Source of the DNA: Verrucomicrobiales bacterium
Lineage (GTDB): Bacteria > Verrucomicrobiota > Verrucomicrobiia > Limisphaerales > UBA1100
Direction: 5' to 3'
Assembly: GCA_005809105.1 (NCBI GenBank)
Contig: SYLI01000053.1
Coordinates: 1-64,000 of the forward strand
Length of the DNA stretch: 64,000 nt
The position numbers and the translations under genes were made by a program. Under the pieces are notes generated by a model. That model saw nothing but the letters and a program-made list of their open reading frames with translations, was not told the DNA's origin and ran no database searches. Position 1 is the stretch's first letter. Every line of letters starts with the position of its first letter. This document shows positions 41,791 to 50,633 of the stretch, one piece after another.

Positions 41791-43740
41791 CTACTCCGGC
41801 GCCGACGCGGGGGGCGCGAAGGGCGTGTACTCGGGCACCATCTCCTGGAGCGCGGACTTGAGTTCTGAATCGGACGCGCCATCCAGCCGCCCTTCCAGCG
41901 CCTCCATCCGTGCCCGCAGCAGCGACAGCGTCGGCGCGTCGCCCTCCATGCTGCGAATCTTGGGATGAGCCGTGTGCGCCAGCCGCTCGCCCTCCAACTG
42001 CAGTTCCTCAAAGAGTTTCTCCCCGTGCCGCAGCCCGGTGTACACGATGGGGATGTCCACCTCCGCGCGCAAACCGCTCAGCTCAATCATGAGCGCCGCC
42101 AGTTCGGCGATCTTCACCGGCGCGCCCATGTCGAGGACGAACACCTCCCCTCCGCGGCCCATCGTGGCGCTTTGCAGCACCAGTCCCACCGCCTCGCTCG
42201 TCAGCATGAAGTAGCGCTTCATGTCCGGATGGGTCACCGTCACCGGGCCGCCCAAGGCAATCTGCTTGGCGAAGGTGGGCACCACGCTCCCGGAGGAGCC
42301 CAGCACGTTGCCAAAGCGCACGGCCAGAAACCGCGTCGGCCCCGGCTGCGACGCTTGGAGCGACTGCAGGCAGAGTTCGGCCAGCCGCTTGCTCGCCCCC
42401 ATCACGCTCGTGGGATTGACGGCCGTGTCGGTGGAGATGAGCACAAACCGCCCCACTCCCTGCGCTCGCGCCAGCTCTGCCAGCTTCAAGGTTCCGAATG
42501 AATTATTGCGCAGCGCCTCCGCGGGCTGCGATTCCATGAGCGGTACGTGCTTGTGCGCCGCCGCGTGGAAGATCACCTCGGGCGCCGCCTCGTCCAGCAG
42601 GCGCCGCATGCGCGCCACGTCGGTGATGTCCGTCACGGCCGCGCGCAGCACCGGGGCATTGGGCGTGCCGGCCAGCTCCTGCGCAATGGCGAACATTTGC
42701 ACCTCCGAGCGGTCCACCAGCGTGAGCTGCGCGGGTTGGTGCCCGAGGATCTGTCGGCACAGCTCCGAGCCGATGCTGCCGCCTGCGCCTGTGACCATCA
42801 CGCGACGCCCGCACAGCAGCGAGGTGATTTCAGCCGTCCCAAGCTCGACGCGCTGGCGGCCCAGCAGGTCTTCGATGGCCACAGGCCGCAGCTCGGTCAC
42901 CTTGCCGCGCCCTGCCGCCAGCTGTTCCAGCGAGGGCACGGTGCGATGCGGCAGACGAGCCTCACGCAGCAACCCCACCACTGCGCGGATCCGTTGCGAC
43001 GGCGCCGAAGGCATGGCGATTAAAAGCTCGTCAATCTCCCATCCGTCCAGACCGGCGGCGCGATCCAGCGCTCCGGCCACGGGGATGCCGTGGATGTTGG
43101 CGCCGCGCTTGCCGGGGTCATCGTCAAAGAAAACGACCGGCTTTAATCCCAATCGCGGCTTGGCCATCAGCTCGCGCGCCAGACTCGCACCCACTTCGCC
43201 TGCTCCAAGAATCGCCACCCGAACGAGCCCGTCGGCGCCCTTGGCCGGCAGGAAGCGACGCTCGCGGATGAGGCGGAACATCAGCCGTGCGGAAATCAGT
43301 CCGGCGAGGGACAGCATGGCGTCCACCAGCAACACTCCGCGCGGAACGGCGGGCGGCGTGAGGGCGGAATTGAGCGGTGCCCAGCCCAAGTGCCAGAGCG
43401 CCAGCAGTGCCGCCGAGGGCAACGCCACGGCCAGCGCCACGCGCCGCAGGTCGGGGATGCTAAAGTAGCTGAGCAGCGATGCGAACTGTCCGCACGCCAG
43501 CAGGCAGAGCAACTTGACCGCCAGCACCCATGGCCAGATGCGAACGCAGTGCCGGTGGTAGGCTTCCGGCACGGCGAATTCGAACCGGATCTGGTAGGCC
43601 ATCCACGCACTGGCTGCGAGCACGCCCGAGTAGAGCAGCAGCAGAATGATCCACCGCTCCAGCCGGCTGATTTTGATCGAGTGCAAGGCCATGGACAGGG
43701 GCGCCAAGGCCAGCGTAGGGAAAAGGGGCGCGCCACTCAA
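41791..43740 (-). CDS. PglF/WbpM/CapD-type nucleotide-sugar 4,6-dehydratase
   Basis: Membrane-anchored SDR of 649 residues. Four N-terminal helices (about 30-155) and a first Rossmann-like domain (RVAILGAGEVGASLAREL, 174-191) precede the catalytic domain: GAGGSIGSELCRQI (318-331), AAHKHVPLME, DTAVNPTSVMGASKR (Met in place of the usual Tyr, typical of this group) and RFGNVLGSSGSVVP. Relatives convert UDP-GlcNAc to UDP-2-acetamido-2,6-dideoxy-4-keto sugars, the start of bacillosamine or QuiNAc/FucNAc synthesis. It is last in the polysaccharide cluster and overlaps the phosphoglycosyl transferase gene by 4 bp. An internal ATG at 43692 also precedes the first helix. Confidence 0.92.
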   Translation of the reverse strand: MSGAPLFPTLALAPLSMALHSIKISRLERWIILLLLYSGVLAASAWMAYQIRFEFAVPEAYHRHCVRIWPWVLAVKLLCLLACGQFASLLSYFSIPDLRRVALAVALPSAALLALWHLGWAPLNSALTPPAVPRGVLLVDAMLSLAGLISARLMFRLIRERRFLPAKGADGLVRVAILGAGEVGASLARELMAKPRLGLKPVVFFDDDPGKRGANIHGIPVAGALDRAAGLDGWEIDELLIAMPSAPSQRIRAVVGLLREARLPHRTVPSLEQLAAGRGKVTELRPVAIEDLLGRQRVELGTAEITSLLCGRRVMVTGAGGSIGSELCRQILGHQPAQLTLVDRSEVQMFAIAQELAGTPNAPVLRAAVTDITDVARMRRLLDEAAPEVIFHAAAHKHVPLMESQPAEALRNNSFGTLKLAELARAQGVGRFVLISTDTAVNPTSVMGASKRLAELCLQSLQASQPGPTRFLAVRFGNVLGSSGSVVPTFAKQIALGGPVTVTHPDMKRYFMLTSEAVGLVLQSATMGRGGEVFVLDMGAPVKIAELAALMIELSGLRAEVDIPIVYTGLRHGEKLFEELQLEGERLAHTAHPKIRSMEGDAPTLSLLRARMEALEGRLDGASDSELKSALQEMVPEYTPFAPPASAPE

Positions 43741-44483
43741 GGCGCCTTCGCCGCCCCCAAGTCAACACCCACCACCTGCGACATGCCCGGCGGCGGATGC
43801 GGCACCAGCGTGCCTTTTCGGCCGGCGGCGGCGCACACCTCGGGCGCAGCACCCAGAGAGGCCACTAGTTTTTCCAGCCGATCCAACGCCGACCGCCGGT
43901 TCACCAGAGTCAGCGCCGTCAACCCCAGCAGCTGCAGATCCAACCCCACCGAAGCGTGGCTCACGTAGAGCAGTCCCAGCCGTGATTTCCACGGGCGGAT
44001 GAGTTGGTTGTAGGCCAAGTCCGGATCGGCGCTGCCGCGCAGCACGTCGGATTCGTCGGCAAACGCGATGGAGGCCATGTCGGTGATGCCCGGCCGTGCA
44101 TCGAGCAGATGGCGCTCCTGCGGCGTGTAGGCGCGCACCTCGCTCTCCACGTTGGGCCGCGGGCCCACCAGACTCATGTCGCCGATCAACACGTTAAAAA
44201 GCTGCGGCAGCTCGTCGAGCTTGAAGCGCCGGATCACATGGCCCAGCCGCGTGATGCGCCGGTCATCCCCTGCGGTGGAACTCACTCCGGTGGCGTCGGC
44301 ACGAATCACCATCGAGCGCAGCTTGAACATCCGGAACCGGCCGCCGCCACGCGCCACGCGCCACGGGATGTACAGGGGCGAATGAAAATCCTGAAGCCAG
44401 ACCAGCAGCGCGGCCAGAGCCATGAACGGCCCGGTCACCGCCAGACCGCAGAGCGCGCCCGCGATGTCCAGCAGCCGCTTCAC
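43737..44483 (-). CDS. Polyprenyl-phosphate phosphoglycosyl transferase (PglC-like sugar transferase)
   Basis: 248 residues from GTG 44483 (MKRLLDIAGALCGLAVTGPF). It has one re-entrant hydrophobic helix, then FRMFKLRSMV (50-59), the catalytic Asp-Glu pair in KLDELPQLFNVL (D90, E91), and GDMSLVGPRP (101-110). This is the short monotopic form, which moves a sugar phosphate from a UDP sugar to undecaprenyl phosphate and so begins the glycan. A C-terminal tail of about 50 residues (VGLDLQLLGLTALTLVNRRS) extends beyond the usual PglC end. It overlaps the genes on both sides by 4 bp. With the PglF-like enzyme next door, a 6-deoxy amino sugar as first residue is plausible. Confidence 0.92.
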   Translation of the reverse strand: MKRLLDIAGALCGLAVTGPFMALAALLVWLQDFHSPLYIPWRVARGGGRFRMFKLRSMVIRADATGVSSTAGDDRRITRLGHVIRRFKLDELPQLFNVLIGDMSLVGPRPNVESEVRAYTPQERHLLDARPGITDMASIAFADESDVLRGSADPDLAYNQLIRPWKSRLGLLYVSHASVGLDLQLLGLTALTLVNRRSALDRLEKLVASLGAAPEVCAAAGRKGTLVPHPPPGMSQVVGVDLGAAKAP

Positions 44484-45460
44484 CGTGTCAGTTCCCGCGC
44501 CCGCTCGGCGAGGGTTTCCGCCGTGGGATAATACGCCCGCTCCAGCCGGCCATTGGTGGGCGCAGGCGCCGGCGGCAGCGTGAGCCTGGCCGGCGCTGAC
44601 TTCCATGCGGTGGGCGGCAGGGTCTCGGCGGCCAGCGCCACCAGCTCGGCTGAGAAACCGCAGGCGGCCCAACCGCCATCCACCGCAAGCAGTCGGCCCG
44701 TACGCCGCACCGAATCGCATAGCACTCTTGCCGCTCCATCCGTCACGGGGCCGGGCACGGGGATGTCGATCACCTCCGCCGACACATTCTGGCGGGCCAG
44801 CAGCTCCGCAGCCTTTCCGCACAGGTGCGCGCTATGGCCCGTGCCCACAAGCGTGATGTCATGGCCTGCGCGTCTCACGCGCGGCAGCACGTCGCGCAGC
44901 GACACGGCCGCCATGGAGGTGTCGGCCTCCGACACGTCGTAGAGAGCGCGGTCATCAAGGTACACGACCGGATCATCGCAGAGCACACTGGCCACAAGCA
45001 GATCGCGCGCGTCCGCCGGCGTCGAAGGCATCACCACGCGCAGACCGGGCACGTGCGCAAACCATGCGTGCAGCGCCTGCGAGTGTTGCGCGCCCTGCTC
45101 GCCACCGCGGTTGATGATGGCCCGCACCGTCAGGGGCACCGGGATGCCGCCGCCAAACATGTGATTCCAGTTGGCGGCCTGATTGACGATGGCATCCAGC
45201 GCCAGCACGGCAAAGTCCACTCGGGGATGCACCACGATGGGCCGGTAGCCACCCAGTGCCGCACCCAGTGCCGCGGCAGTGGTGGCCGCCTCGGAGACCG
45301 GGCTGTCAATCACCCGCGCCGTGCCAAATTCCTTCTCCAGATCGCGCATGGTATTGCCCACATACCACGGGCTCCACAGTCCCTGCCCGATGCAGAAGCA
45401 TTCACGATGCTCGCGCAGCAGGTGCCGCAGGGCGACTAGGATGCCATCGGCGTAGGTCAT
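44480..45460 (-). CDS. TPP-dependent E1 beta subunit-like protein
   Basis: 326 residues from ATG 45460 (MTYADGILVALRHLLREH). It matches the beta subunit of pyruvate/2-oxoacid dehydrogenase E1: GLWSPWYVGNTMRDLEKEFG, VIDSPVSEAATTAAALGAAL, PRVDFAVLALDAIVNQAANW, GGEQGAQHSQALHAWF and, in the transketolase C-terminal domain, DITLVGTGHSAHLCGKAAEL. The E1 alpha gene overlaps its start by 4 bp. No E2 or E3 gene is in the window. In this setting the pair may build or modify a branched or acylated sugar instead of feeding central metabolism; that is inference. Confidence 0.88.
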   Translation of the reverse strand: MTYADGILVALRHLLREHRECFCIGQGLWSPWYVGNTMRDLEKEFGTARVIDSPVSEAATTAAALGAALGGYRPIVVHPRVDFAVLALDAIVNQAANWNHMFGGGIPVPLTVRAIINRGGEQGAQHSQALHAWFAHVPGLRVVMPSTPADARDLLVASVLCDDPVVYLDDRALYDVSEADTSMAAVSLRDVLPRVRRAGHDITLVGTGHSAHLCGKAAELLARQNVSAEVIDIPVPGPVTDGAARVLCDSVRRTGRLLAVDGGWAACGFSAELVALAAETLPPTAWKSAPARLTLPPAPAPTNGRLERAYYPTAETLAERARELTR

Positions 45461-46503
45461 GGGGCCGAGAAGACGCGTCCTTGCAGCGCCGCCTGCGGGG
45501 GATCGGGTGCCGCCTGCGCCGCATCCCAAGCCTGGGCGACGGCCGCGCGTGCATGCGCCTGGGCTTCGCTGAGCGCAGCGGCGGAAAGATGGCCGGCCTG
45601 CTCAAGCGCCGCCGCCAAACGCCCGATGGGATCGCGCAGCTTCCACTGCGCCAGGTCGTCCTTGCGTTTCACGCCCACGTCCACGTCCTCGCTCGGGCCC
45701 ACGTGGCCACGCCACCGGTAGGTGAGGGCCTCGATGTAAAAAGGCCCCGCGCCTGAGCGGGCGTGGTCCGCCGCCTGCCGCATCGCCGCCACCACCGCGG
45801 GCAGATCGTTGCCTTCCACGCGCAGAAAGGGAATGCAATGAGCCACGGCATGGCGGCAGGTGGAATCGGCCGGCTGGCGCAGCCCGATGTGGAGGTGGCT
45901 TGAGTAGAGATTGTTTTCGCAGAAAAAAACGACCGGCAGGCGCAGCGTGGCAGCAAGGTTGAGCGACTCATGGAAGACGCCTTCTTCCGTGGCTCCATCG
46001 CCAAAGCAGGTGACGGCCAGCGCGCCCCTGCCGTCCATCTGGGCCGCCAGCGCCGCGCCTGTGGCAATGGGAATGGTGGCGCCGACGATGGGCACCGAAC
46101 CCCAAAACTGGTGCGCCACATCGCGAAGGTGCATCGAGCCGCCCATGCCGCGCGAGCAACCGGTATCGCGTCCCAACACTTCATCCAAGAGCTGGCGGGG
46201 GCTCCCGCCCAACGCCAGAAAGTGCGCATGCGATCGGTGCGCACCAAAGACGCGATCGTGCGGCTGGATTTGCGAAGCCATGCCGACGGCAGCCGCCTCT
46301 TGGCCGATGGCCAGATGGCACGGGCACCGGATGGTCCCGGCGCGGACACCCTCGCCGATGCACACCTCCACCGCGCGAATGAGCAGCAGCGTGTCCAGCG
46401 CGGTAATCGCCTTGGCCGGCGGCAGGTCTCGCAGATCCACTGGCTCGTGGTACTGCGCGGGATCCGCCAGTGCGCCCAGTGTGGCCGGATCAGGCGACGC
46501 CAT
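45457..46503 (-). CDS. TPP-dependent E1 alpha subunit-like protein
   Basis: 348 residues from ATG 46503. Partner of the E1 beta-like protein. Motifs: GTIRCPCHLAIGQEAAAVGM, HRSHAHFLALGG, RGMGGSMHL and the thiamine diphosphate signature beginning GDGATEEGVFHESLNLA and ending ENN. It also has YRWRGHVGPSEDVD. All recognised TPP and Mg ligands appear present. It overlaps the aminotransferase gene by 14 bp and E1 beta by 4 bp, so the three are made together. A position inside a surface-glycan cluster with no E2/E3 suggests a sugar-directed two-carbon or acyl transfer. Confidence 0.88.
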   Translation of the reverse strand: MASPDPATLGALADPAQYHEPVDLRDLPPAKAITALDTLLLIRAVEVCIGEGVRAGTIRCPCHLAIGQEAAAVGMASQIQPHDRVFGAHRSHAHFLALGGSPRQLLDEVLGRDTGCSRGMGGSMHLRDVAHQFWGSVPIVGATIPIATGAALAAQMDGRGALAVTCFGDGATEEGVFHESLNLAATLRLPVVFFCENNLYSSHLHIGLRQPADSTCRHAVAHCIPFLRVEGNDLPAVVAAMRQAADHARSGAGPFYIEALTYRWRGHVGPSEDVDVGVKRKDDLAQWKLRDPIGRLAAALEQAGHLSAAALSEAQAHARAAVAQAWDAAQAAPDPPQAALQGRVFSAP

Positions 46504-47605
46504 AGAATTTCCGGATCGCACCACAAATGAAATCCACCTCGTCGTCGGTGAGCGAGGTGTTCATCGGCAGCAGGAAGCAGCGCTTAAAGAGGCGATCGGT
46601 GTGCGGCAGATGGACTTGGTCAAAGCCAAGGCCGCTCAGCCTGTGGACGGGTTTGCCTCCCCACTGCACGAGCGTGCCCACGCCCTGCTCCAAGAGGTGC
46701 GCCCTCAGCGCGTCGCGACGGCCCGATTCCACTTCGTAGTTTTGATAGACATCATAACGGCCGTTCTCGTCAGGCCCGGGCGGCAGTGTTAGATCCTCCA
46801 GCATGGACAGCCCAGCGCGGTAGCGGGCGGCGAGCGCGCGCCGGCGTTCCATTTCCGCCGGGTAATGCTTGAGCTTGGCCAGCAGCACCGCCGCCTGCAC
46901 GGTGTCCAGCCGCGAGTTAAATCCCCACGTCACCACCTCGCCTAGTTCGTTGCGCCCGTGGTCACGCAGCAGGCGCACGCGGCGGGCCATGTCGTCATCG
47001 TTGGTCATTACCAAGCCGCCGTCACCCAGGCAGCCGAGCAACTTGGCGGGGTAGAGGCTGATCATCCCTGCCAGACCGAAAGTGCCAGCGCAACGGCCCT
47101 GAAAGCGTGCGCCCAGCGCCTGCGCGGCGTCCTCGATGAGCAGCAGACCATGCCGCTGCGCCAGCGCCGAGAGCGCCTCCATGTCGCAGACACGGCCATT
47201 GAGCTGCGTGGGCAGCAGCGCGCGCGTGCGCGACGTGATGGCGGCCTCCACCGCCCGCGCGTCGATGAGGTGATCCGCGCCGCATTCCACCAGCACGGGT
47301 TTGGCGCCGTTGAAGTGCACGGCAGCGGCCGTCGCAACGTAGGTGTGTGACGCGAGAATGACTTCATCACCGGGGCCGACGCCCGCAGCGCGCAGGGCGA
47401 TAATGAGCCCGTCGGTTCCGTTGGCCACGCCCACGACATGGCGCGCGCCCGTGAGCTTCGCGATGCCCTCCTCGAACTGGCGCACCTCGTCCTGCAGGAT
47501 GTACGCGCCTCGTTCCATGGTGAGAAGCATCGCCGACATCACTTCTTCGCGGTGCTGCGCAAAGACGTGCGGGTAGCGGAAAAAAGGGATCTTGAGCGCC
47601 GCCAT
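46490..47605 (-). CDS. DegT/DnrJ/EryC1/StrS-family sugar aminotransferase (or PLP enzyme)
   Basis: 371 residues from ATG 47605 (MAALKIPFFRYPHVFAQHRE). PLP-dependent fold type I enzyme: VVGVANGTDGLIIALRAAGV, EVILASHTYVATAAAV, LIEDAAQALGARFQG, and the Schiff-base Lys in SLYPAKLLGCLGDGG, followed by RDHGRNELGEVVTWGFNSRL. Family members aminate 3- or 4-keto NDP sugars. A second member of the family is at 61254-62369; that one fits the WbpE role, so this one likely acts on the 4-keto sugar from the dehydratase or on the product of the E1 pair. The frame upstream to 47719 looks non-coding. Confidence 0.92.
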   Translation of the reverse strand: MAALKIPFFRYPHVFAQHREEVMSAMLLTMERGAYILQDEVRQFEEGIAKLTGARHVVGVANGTDGLIIALRAAGVGPGDEVILASHTYVATAAAVHFNGAKPVLVECGADHLIDARAVEAAITSRTRALLPTQLNGRVCDMEALSALAQRHGLLLIEDAAQALGARFQGRCAGTFGLAGMISLYPAKLLGCLGDGGLVMTNDDDMARRVRLLRDHGRNELGEVVTWGFNSRLDTVQAAVLLAKLKHYPAEMERRRALAARYRAGLSMLEDLTLPPGPDENGRYDVYQNYEVESGRRDALRAHLLEQGVGTLVQWGGKPVHRLSGLGFDQVHLPHTDRLFKRCFLLPMNTSLTDDEVDFICGAIRKFYGVA

Positions 47606-47676
47606 AAAGCGAAACCGCGCCGAGCGTAGAGGCGCGCGGCGCGGCTGCAAATCCCAATCTCTTAACAAGCCTGCCG

Positions 47677-48444
47677 TCAGCCGGGCTTGCGCGAATGGAC
47701 GACGATTTTGAAGGCCCACTCGCGCAGGCGCCCGCGCGGCTCGCGCGCCTCAACCCAGCACCCGGCTTGGCGCCCATCGCACCAGAGCCGCAGCAGCGGC
47801 AGCAGAAACGCCAGCACGTCGAAGTGCTCCACCTGCGTTCCGGGAAAGCGCTCGCTCCACTGTGCCAGCCAGCGCCTGTTGGGAATGCGCCGATTCACCA
47901 TTGCGGTGCGCCGCCCGCGCAGTCGGTGCAGCCACCGGTTGAAGCGGTAGATGGGACTGTGGTTATACGAGTCCACCGCCACGAACCAGCCGCCGGGCCG
48001 CAGCACGCGAAAGATTTCGTCGCGCACCCGCTGCCAGTCGCCGTACGAAAGTCCGCCTGCGCACGTCACGCCGCCGAACGCGCCATCCTCGAAGGGAAGC
48101 TGTTCGCAGTCGCCCTGCACCCAGTGCATCCTTTCGTGCAGTGCCTCCGGAGTGCGCCTGGCCGCAAGCACGAGCGCCCTGTCGGAAAAGTCCAGCCCGG
48201 TCACTCGCGCGCCCACCGACGCCGCCACGAAGCTGAACTGCCCGTCGCCACAGCACAAGTCCAGCACAGCGTCACCGGGCTTGTTGAGGCTGCATACGAG
48301 GGATGCAAATCGCAGATATGGCCGGCGCAATTCCTCCGGAATCCCATCCGCCCCGAGGGGTGCCAGCGGGTTCGGCGCGGCAAGCGACTGCGCGGCGCGG
48401 TCGTCGTACCGTCTGCGCTCGGTCTCTTTATCGGCCTGCGTCAT
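47677..48444 (-). CDS. Class I SAM-dependent methyltransferase
   Basis: 255 residues. It begins TQADKETERRRYDDRAA. SAM-binding motif I is VLDLCCGDGQFSFVAASVGA, then VTGLDFSDRAL, GDCEQLPFEDGAFGGVTCAG and LRPGGWFVAVDSYNHSP, the pattern of UbiE/type 11 methyltransferases. It ends with a basic helical segment (RLREWAFKIVVHSR). The start overlaps the end of the glycosyltransferase gene by 17 bp. Probably methylates a sugar or a terminal residue of the glycan; acceptor unknown. Confidence 0.85.
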   Translation of the reverse strand: MTQADKETERRRYDDRAAQSLAAPNPLAPLGADGIPEELRRPYLRFASLVCSLNKPGDAVLDLCCGDGQFSFVAASVGARVTGLDFSDRALVLAARRTPEALHERMHWVQGDCEQLPFEDGAFGGVTCAGGLSYGDWQRVRDEIFRVLRPGGWFVAVDSYNHSPIYRFNRWLHRLRGRRTAMVNRRIPNRRWLAQWSERFPGTQVEHFDVLAFLLPLLRLWCDGRQAGCWVEAREPRGRLREWAFKIVVHSRKPG

Positions 48445-49522
48445 CTGGAGTTGCCTGCGGGAGTGGAGGCCATGCGCGGAATCGCCCCGCCCCCGGCCAG
48501 GGCTCGCGGATGCTTTGCACCGGCGCCGTGCCCGTCAGCAGCCGCAGCAGTCCCGCCAGCACACCCACTCCATGCAGGAAATGAAACAGGAAGAAGGCGA
48601 AGGGCAGGACGAGAATGTGCCGCGGATCGCGATAGCGCGCCGCTTGTTGGGCACCGGCCACGATTGCCAGCGTCGCATACAGAACCATGGCGGCGCCAAA
48701 GCCCCATCCAATCCATGGCCAATGCGGAGTCAGTGCCGCCCCACCAATGACCCCAAGGGCGAACACGCCGGTGATGGCGTGGCGCGGCGCAAACGCGTAG
48801 GGCGCCAGATACCACATATACGCATTGTAGGGCGCCTCCCACCGGAGCTGTTTTATGAGGAAGCCCCAAAATGAAGCCTGGTTGTAATAGGCAGAAACGA
48901 TGGCCGGGTTCAGCCACACCTTGGCTCCCGCGGCGATGGCGCGGCGGTTGAACTCGTAGTCTTGGGCGCGAACAAGGCGCTCATCAAAACGACCCGCGCG
49001 TTCAAACACCGAGCGGCGATAGAGTGCAAAGGGGACGGTGTCGGCCGGCCCTTCCTCTGCTCCCGTGCGGAAGCCCGACCCTCCCACACCAAAGCGATGC
49101 GTGGTCAATGCCTGCACGACGGCCGCCCCGTATCCCGGGCCGCCGACGCGCGTCTCCAACACACCGCCCACAATGTCCGCCGAGGTGCGCCGGGCGGTCT
49201 CAAGCAGGAGCGACAAGTAATCGGCCGGATACTCCGCATGGGCACCAAGCCACAACAGGAATTCACCGGGCTTCGCGTCCAGCGCTTGGTTGAGCGCTGC
49301 GGCCTGCCGTCGCATGGGGTTGAGAAAATACCGGACGCGCGGCTCACGTGCGCCCCAATCTTGGATGACTTTGGCTGTGCGATCCTCGGACGCGCCGTCA
49401 AACACCCAGACCTGCCAAGAGACGGCCTCCAAGCCGGTGAATTGGAGGATGGATTCCAGACACGGCCCGATGCGCGATTCCTCGTTGCGCACCGCGATGA
49501 CGACGGTGACCGATTCAGGCAT
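48428..49522 (-). CDS. Family 2 glycosyltransferase with C-terminal membrane helices (ExoA-like)
   Basis: 364 residues. GT-A fold: VTVVIAVRNEESRIGPCLES at the start, VFDGASEDRTAKVIQDW in place of the usual VDDGSTD, then LNQALDAKPGEFLLWLGAHA, where the His after LGA replaces the DADD metal motif, as in ExoA-like enzymes that use DAH. Next come GGVLETRV and FDERLVRAQDYEFNRRAIAA. At least three C-terminal helices (for example GVFALGVIGGAALTPHW and HILVLPFAFFLFHFLHG) anchor it in the inner membrane. Its start overlaps the epimerase gene by 8 bp. It adds a sugar to the lipid-linked unit. Confidence 0.9.
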   Translation of the reverse strand: MPESVTVVIAVRNEESRIGPCLESILQFTGLEAVSWQVWVFDGASEDRTAKVIQDWGAREPRVRYFLNPMRRQAAALNQALDAKPGEFLLWLGAHAEYPADYLSLLLETARRTSADIVGGVLETRVGGPGYGAAVVQALTTHRFGVGGSGFRTGAEEGPADTVPFALYRRSVFERAGRFDERLVRAQDYEFNRRAIAAGAKVWLNPAIVSAYYNQASFWGFLIKQLRWEAPYNAYMWYLAPYAFAPRHAITGVFALGVIGGAALTPHWPWIGWGFGAAMVLYATLAIVAGAQQAARYRDPRHILVLPFAFFLFHFLHGVGVLAGLLRLLTGTAPVQSIREPWPGAGRFRAWPPLPQATPDDAGR

Positions 49523-50594
49523 GGTCCGCCAGGATGCGCACTATTTCCTCAGCCGCCCGGCCATCGCCGTAGGGCAGTTGGTTTACCGGCGGCAATGCGC
49601 TCCCGCGCGCGGACGCCACGGCATGGACAATGGCATCGGCATCGGCGGGATTGGCGAGGCGGTTCCATCCGCCCTCGACAAGTTCCACCCATTCGGTTTC
49701 GGTGCGCACCGTCACACATGGCACACCATGGAACGCGGCCTCCTTTTGCACGCCGCCCGAGTCGGTGAGAATGACGGCGGCCGATTGCTCAAGGCGCTGC
49801 ATGTGCAAATAGCCGACCGGACTCTCCATCCGCACGGCCGGATTGATGCCCGCGAGCGCCAGCTCTTTCCTTGTGCGAGGATGCACGGGCCAAATCACCG
49901 GGAGGTTCAGGTTGATTCGTTCGAGGGCCGAAACGATGGCACCGAGCCGGGCGGCGCAGTCGGCGTTTTCCGCGCGGTGAATTGTGGCGAGCAGGTAGCC
50001 CTTCTCTTTCAGCCCCCAGTCTTGAAGAATCTGGGATTGGCTGCGGGCCAGCGCCCCATAGTGCAGTGTCGCGTCGTACATCACATCACCCACCTGATGG
50101 ACGGAAGGGCCAGCGATGCCCTCCCGGGCAAGATTCTGAACAGCCTGCTGGGTTGGAGCAAAAAGCAGGCTCGAAAGATGGTCTGCGACGACGCGGTTGA
50201 GCTCCTCGGGCATGGCTCGATTGTAGGAACGCAAACCAGCCTCCACATGCGCGACCGGCACGCGCAACTTGGCCGCCGCCAGTGCGCCTGCTAAGGTCGA
50301 GTTGGTGTCGCCATAGACGACCACCCACTGCGGCTTTTGCTCGAGGATGACCCGCTCGAGTGCCGAGAGCATCCGGCCAGTCTGGTCGCCATTGAGCCCG
50401 GAGCCGATTCCCAGATTGTATTTCGGCCTTGGGATCTCCAACTCGCGGAAGAACACCTCCGACATCGTCTCGTCGTAGTGTTGCCCCGTGTGGACACAGA
50501 CTTCATGAAGCCGCCCGTGCCGCGCGATGACGCGGGAAACCATGGCGGCCTTGATGAATTGCGGCCGAGCCCCAACAATGGTGAGGAGGGTCAC
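49515..50594 (-). CDS. UDP-N-acetylglucosamine 2-epimerase (WecB/WbpI-like)
   Basis: 359 residues of the non-hydrolysing UDP-GlcNAc 2-epimerase family: LTIVGARPQFIKAAMVSRVI, HTGQHYDETMSEVFF, VVYGDTNSTLAGALAAAK, HVEAGLRSYNRAMPEELNR, TIHRAENAD, PVHPRT and LTDSGGVQKEAAFHGVPC. Either of two reactions fits: UDP-GlcNAc to UDP-ManNAc (WecB), or UDP-GlcNAc(3NAc)A to UDP-ManNAc(3NAc)A (WbpI). The WbpB, WbpD and WbpE homologues in the same cluster make the second attractive. 39 bp separate it from the gene before. Confidence 0.94.
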   Translation of the reverse strand: MTLLTIVGARPQFIKAAMVSRVIARHGRLHEVCVHTGQHYDETMSEVFFRELEIPRPKYNLGIGSGLNGDQTGRMLSALERVILEQKPQWVVVYGDTNSTLAGALAAAKLRVPVAHVEAGLRSYNRAMPEELNRVVADHLSSLLFAPTQQAVQNLAREGIAGPSVHQVGDVMYDATLHYGALARSQSQILQDWGLKEKGYLLATIHRAENADCAARLGAIVSALERINLNLPVIWPVHPRTRKELALAGINPAVRMESPVGYLHMQRLEQSAAVILTDSGGVQKEAAFHGVPCVTVRTETEWVELVEGGWNRLANPADADAIVHAVASARGSALPPVNQLPYGDGRAAEEIVRILADHA

Positions 50595-50633
50595 TTTCGC
50601 TTGCCGTTGCCCTGTGTTTTAAATGAAGGGCTT

